DNA of 64,000 nucleotides, from contig NZ_UFSM01000001.1 of the NCBI RefSeq assembly GCF_900445235.1, positions 124,001 to 188,000 on the forward strand. Reading direction: 5' to 3'. Made by a program: the position numbers and the translations under genes. Shown in pieces: positions 60,932 through 64,000 of the stretch. The notes beneath the pieces are model-generated. The model saw only the letters and a program-made list of their open reading frames with translations, did not search any database and was not told where the DNA came from. Each line of letters opens with the position of its first letter. Within the stretch, counting starts at the first letter, position 1. Source of the DNA: Aminobacter aminovorans (lineage in GTDB: Bacteria > Pseudomonadota > Alphaproteobacteria > Rhizobiales > Rhizobiaceae).

Positions 60932-61227
60932 GGCCAGCTGTCAATCAGGGCAAATGCAGCATTCCGCGGCAAAACCCACCATCGTATCTCGATGAGCGTT
61001 TCGCTCCCGGCGGAGTGCCGATGGTCCCCATATGGGGAGGGATGTTCTACAAAACAATAGGCTAGCTGACAGCAAGGCCGGCATTCTCGATCGTACATCG
61101 ACCGACTGGCATCCTGCCTCGCTCATCAGCCCGAAAATCGGAGTCGTTTTTCGGAAAGCACGACGCCCAGGTGCGTACACATGGGCTGACGCTCCAGGCA
61201 GGATTGGCAGTCAGGAGATGCCGGTTG

Positions 61228-61455
61228 CTACTTTGCAGCGCGCGCCACGCGCTTCTTCTTCGCTTCCACGGGTTTCAGCGCCTCGGCAGCGCGGTCAGCC
61301 TCGTCCTTGGCCAAGCGCAATTCCCGTAACTTTGCTGTCTTGATGGCCCGGGCTTTTGCTTCTGACTGATAATCGGCCATGGCGCTGTTGCGCTCCGCTG
61401 CCTTCTTCTGTGCCTCGATCGAACGGGACTGCGCTTTTTCCAGAAAATTTTCCAT
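61228..61455 (-). CDS. Small basic helical protein, unknown function (paralogue of 6980-7204)
   Basis: 75 aa from ATG 61453-61455 (GGA eight bases upstream). Lys/Ala/Arg/Glu-rich, predicted continuous helix, ending AKKKRVARAAK. The segment IKTAKLRELRLAKDEADRAA resembles EKTLRLRALRLEREATELAA of the protein at 6980-7204. No named family recognised; strongly basic C-terminus would allow nucleic-acid binding. Confidence 0.7.
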   Translation of the reverse strand: MENFLEKAQSRSIEAQKKAAERNSAMADYQSEAKARAIKTAKLRELRLAKDEADRAAEALKPVEAKKKRVARAAK

Positions 61456-61632
61456 GACTACATCCAATATCTGAATCCTCTTCGTGCGCGGAAAATAAAA
61501 ATTCCACTGCGCCTTAAATAAGGTTTCTCCGCCCAGAATTCAAATTTCTTGCCTATTTTGTCACTGAGTCAAACTTTGAGCCGCCACTGGCGCCTGTTAT
61601 TTTTGAATACTCTCGTGCATAGCGAATAATTT

Positions 61633-61659
61633 TTGGCACTCCTGTCATTCGAGTGCCAA
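61633..61659. promoter_or_regulatory. CIRCE element (HrcA operator)
   Basis: TTGGCACTC-N9-GAGTGCCAA, a perfect 9-bp inverted repeat with the standard nine-base spacer. The usual TTAGCACTC is changed symmetrically at one position in each arm. 55 bases before groES. Confidence 0.92.
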
Positions 61660-61713
61660 AGGGCGTACATAGGTGATGCGGTCCCCTATGCGCCGGCTGC
61701 AGAAAGAACATTC

Positions 61714-63694
<1,981 letters not shown>

Positions 63695-63706
63695 GCGACA
63701 CCTGAA

Positions 63707-63733
63707 CCATCTGGCCGCGATGCGGCTGGATGG
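63707..63733 (+). terminator. Hairpin after groEL
   Basis: CCATC-TG-GCCGC-GAT-GCGGC-TG-GATGG, a long stem with one small internal loop, 12 bases past groEL and 31 bases before the next start. No U-tract. Confidence 0.4.
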
Positions 63734-63764
63734 TGACTTCCCACTATCAACAAGGAACGTTTCC

Positions 63765-64000
63765 ATGGCTATGCAGAGCAACCAGAAGCAGTCCCTCGCC
63801 GCACGTTGGGAAAGCTACCAGCCGTCCAAATCAACGCTTGTCTGGACATGCGTCGGCACCGCCGTCGCCACGATGATCGTCGGCTTCAGCTGGGGCGGCT
63901 GGGTCACCGGCGGCACTTCGCAGACACTTGCGCAGACGGCCGGCGACGTGGCGCGCGGTCAGCTCGCCTCGACCATCTGCGTCGAGCGGTTCAATGCGGC
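63765..64000 (+). CDS. Membrane protein, unknown function (3' end outside window)
   Basis: Starts ATG 63765 with AAGGAA nine bases before; 78 full codons are visible. N-terminal charged segment with QSLAARWESYQPSKSTLVWT, one membrane helix (TCVGTAVATMIVGFSWGGWV) with a Gly-Trp-rich end, then a polar periplasmic-like part ARGQLASTICVERFNA. I recall similar small proteins beside groEL in rhizobia but know no function. Confidence 0.65.
   Translation, partial: MAMQSNQKQSLAARWESYQPSKSTLVWTCVGTAVATMIVGFSWGGWVTGGTSQTLAQTAGDVARGQLASTICVERFNA

Larger units (their letters stand above)
60826..61227. other. Intergenic region between chaN-like gene and small basic protein gene
   Basis: 402 bases. Contains the terminator hairpin and the 45-nt element described separately. 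On the minus strand TTGACA at about 60943-60938 lies just before the element. Frames through the rest are not convincing genes. Confidence 0.5.

Overview
The window is a GC-rich (about 63% by eye) chromosomal segment of an alphaproteobacterium, almost certainly a member of the Rhizobiales and most like the Mesorhizobium/Aminobacter branch. Evidence is the gene style (BMP-type nucleoside transporter, GbcAB, CobF, ExbB with an Ala/Pro-rich leader, several cobalamin riboswitches, RirA-type TGA-N9-TCA iron boxes) and the tight ATGA overlaps. I see no insertion sequence, prophage, CRISPR array or rRNA operon. The only RNA gene of standard type is tRNA-Ser(GGA).

Layout. 1-4.5 kb: BMP-family (nucleoside-type) ABC importer, interrupted by slyX and a glyoxalase-fold gene. 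4.7-10.5 kb: housekeeping and small genes (msrA, two membrane proteins, tRNA-Ser, cspA with a promoter inside an inverted repeat, an exported RidA-like protein divergent from a TetR regulator). 10.7-22.7 kb: an uncharacterised uptake and catabolism locus. A polyamine-type ABC importer and a NagZ-like/GntR-FCD fusion protein run rightward. A seven-gene catabolic operon (cupin, Asp-box propeller, HpcH/HpaI aldolase, RidA, Gfo/Idh/MocA dehydrogenase, sugar-phosphate-isomerase-like protein, amidase) runs leftward. Both operons carry the same TTAT(C/T)GATAAGCCG sequence in front.

22.9-40.9 kb is an iron island: exbB-exbD-tonB behind an iron box, an ECF sigma/FecR pair, a TonB receptor with an STN signalling domain, a DUF2218 protein, a complete petrobactin-type siderophore operon (asbA, asbB, asbC, fused asbD-asbE, asbF) and a siderophore ABC importer. 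The logic is self-contained: AsbF makes 3,4-dihydroxybenzoate, AsbC/AsbDE activate and load it, AsbA/AsbB join it to citrate and polyamine, and the receptor, TonB system and ABC importer bring the ferric complex back.

40.9-52.9 kb has a B12 theme: gbcAB (glycine betaine demethylase type) behind a cobalamin riboswitch, B12-dependent metH with a SahR-like palindrome, cobF, and a class I ribonucleotide reductase nrdA-nrdB behind a second cobalamin riboswitch. NrdB has Phe where the radical Tyr should be, as in Mn/Fe class Ic enzymes.

53-60.8 kb looks like haem acquisition: an ABC exporter and a haem-type TonB receptor are divergent, each with its own iron box. The receptor is followed by an SbmA/BacA-like ABC transporter, a HemS-like protein and a ChaN-like protein. 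61.2-64 kb: a small basic protein, then CIRCE-groES-groEL and a truncated membrane protein gene at the window edge.
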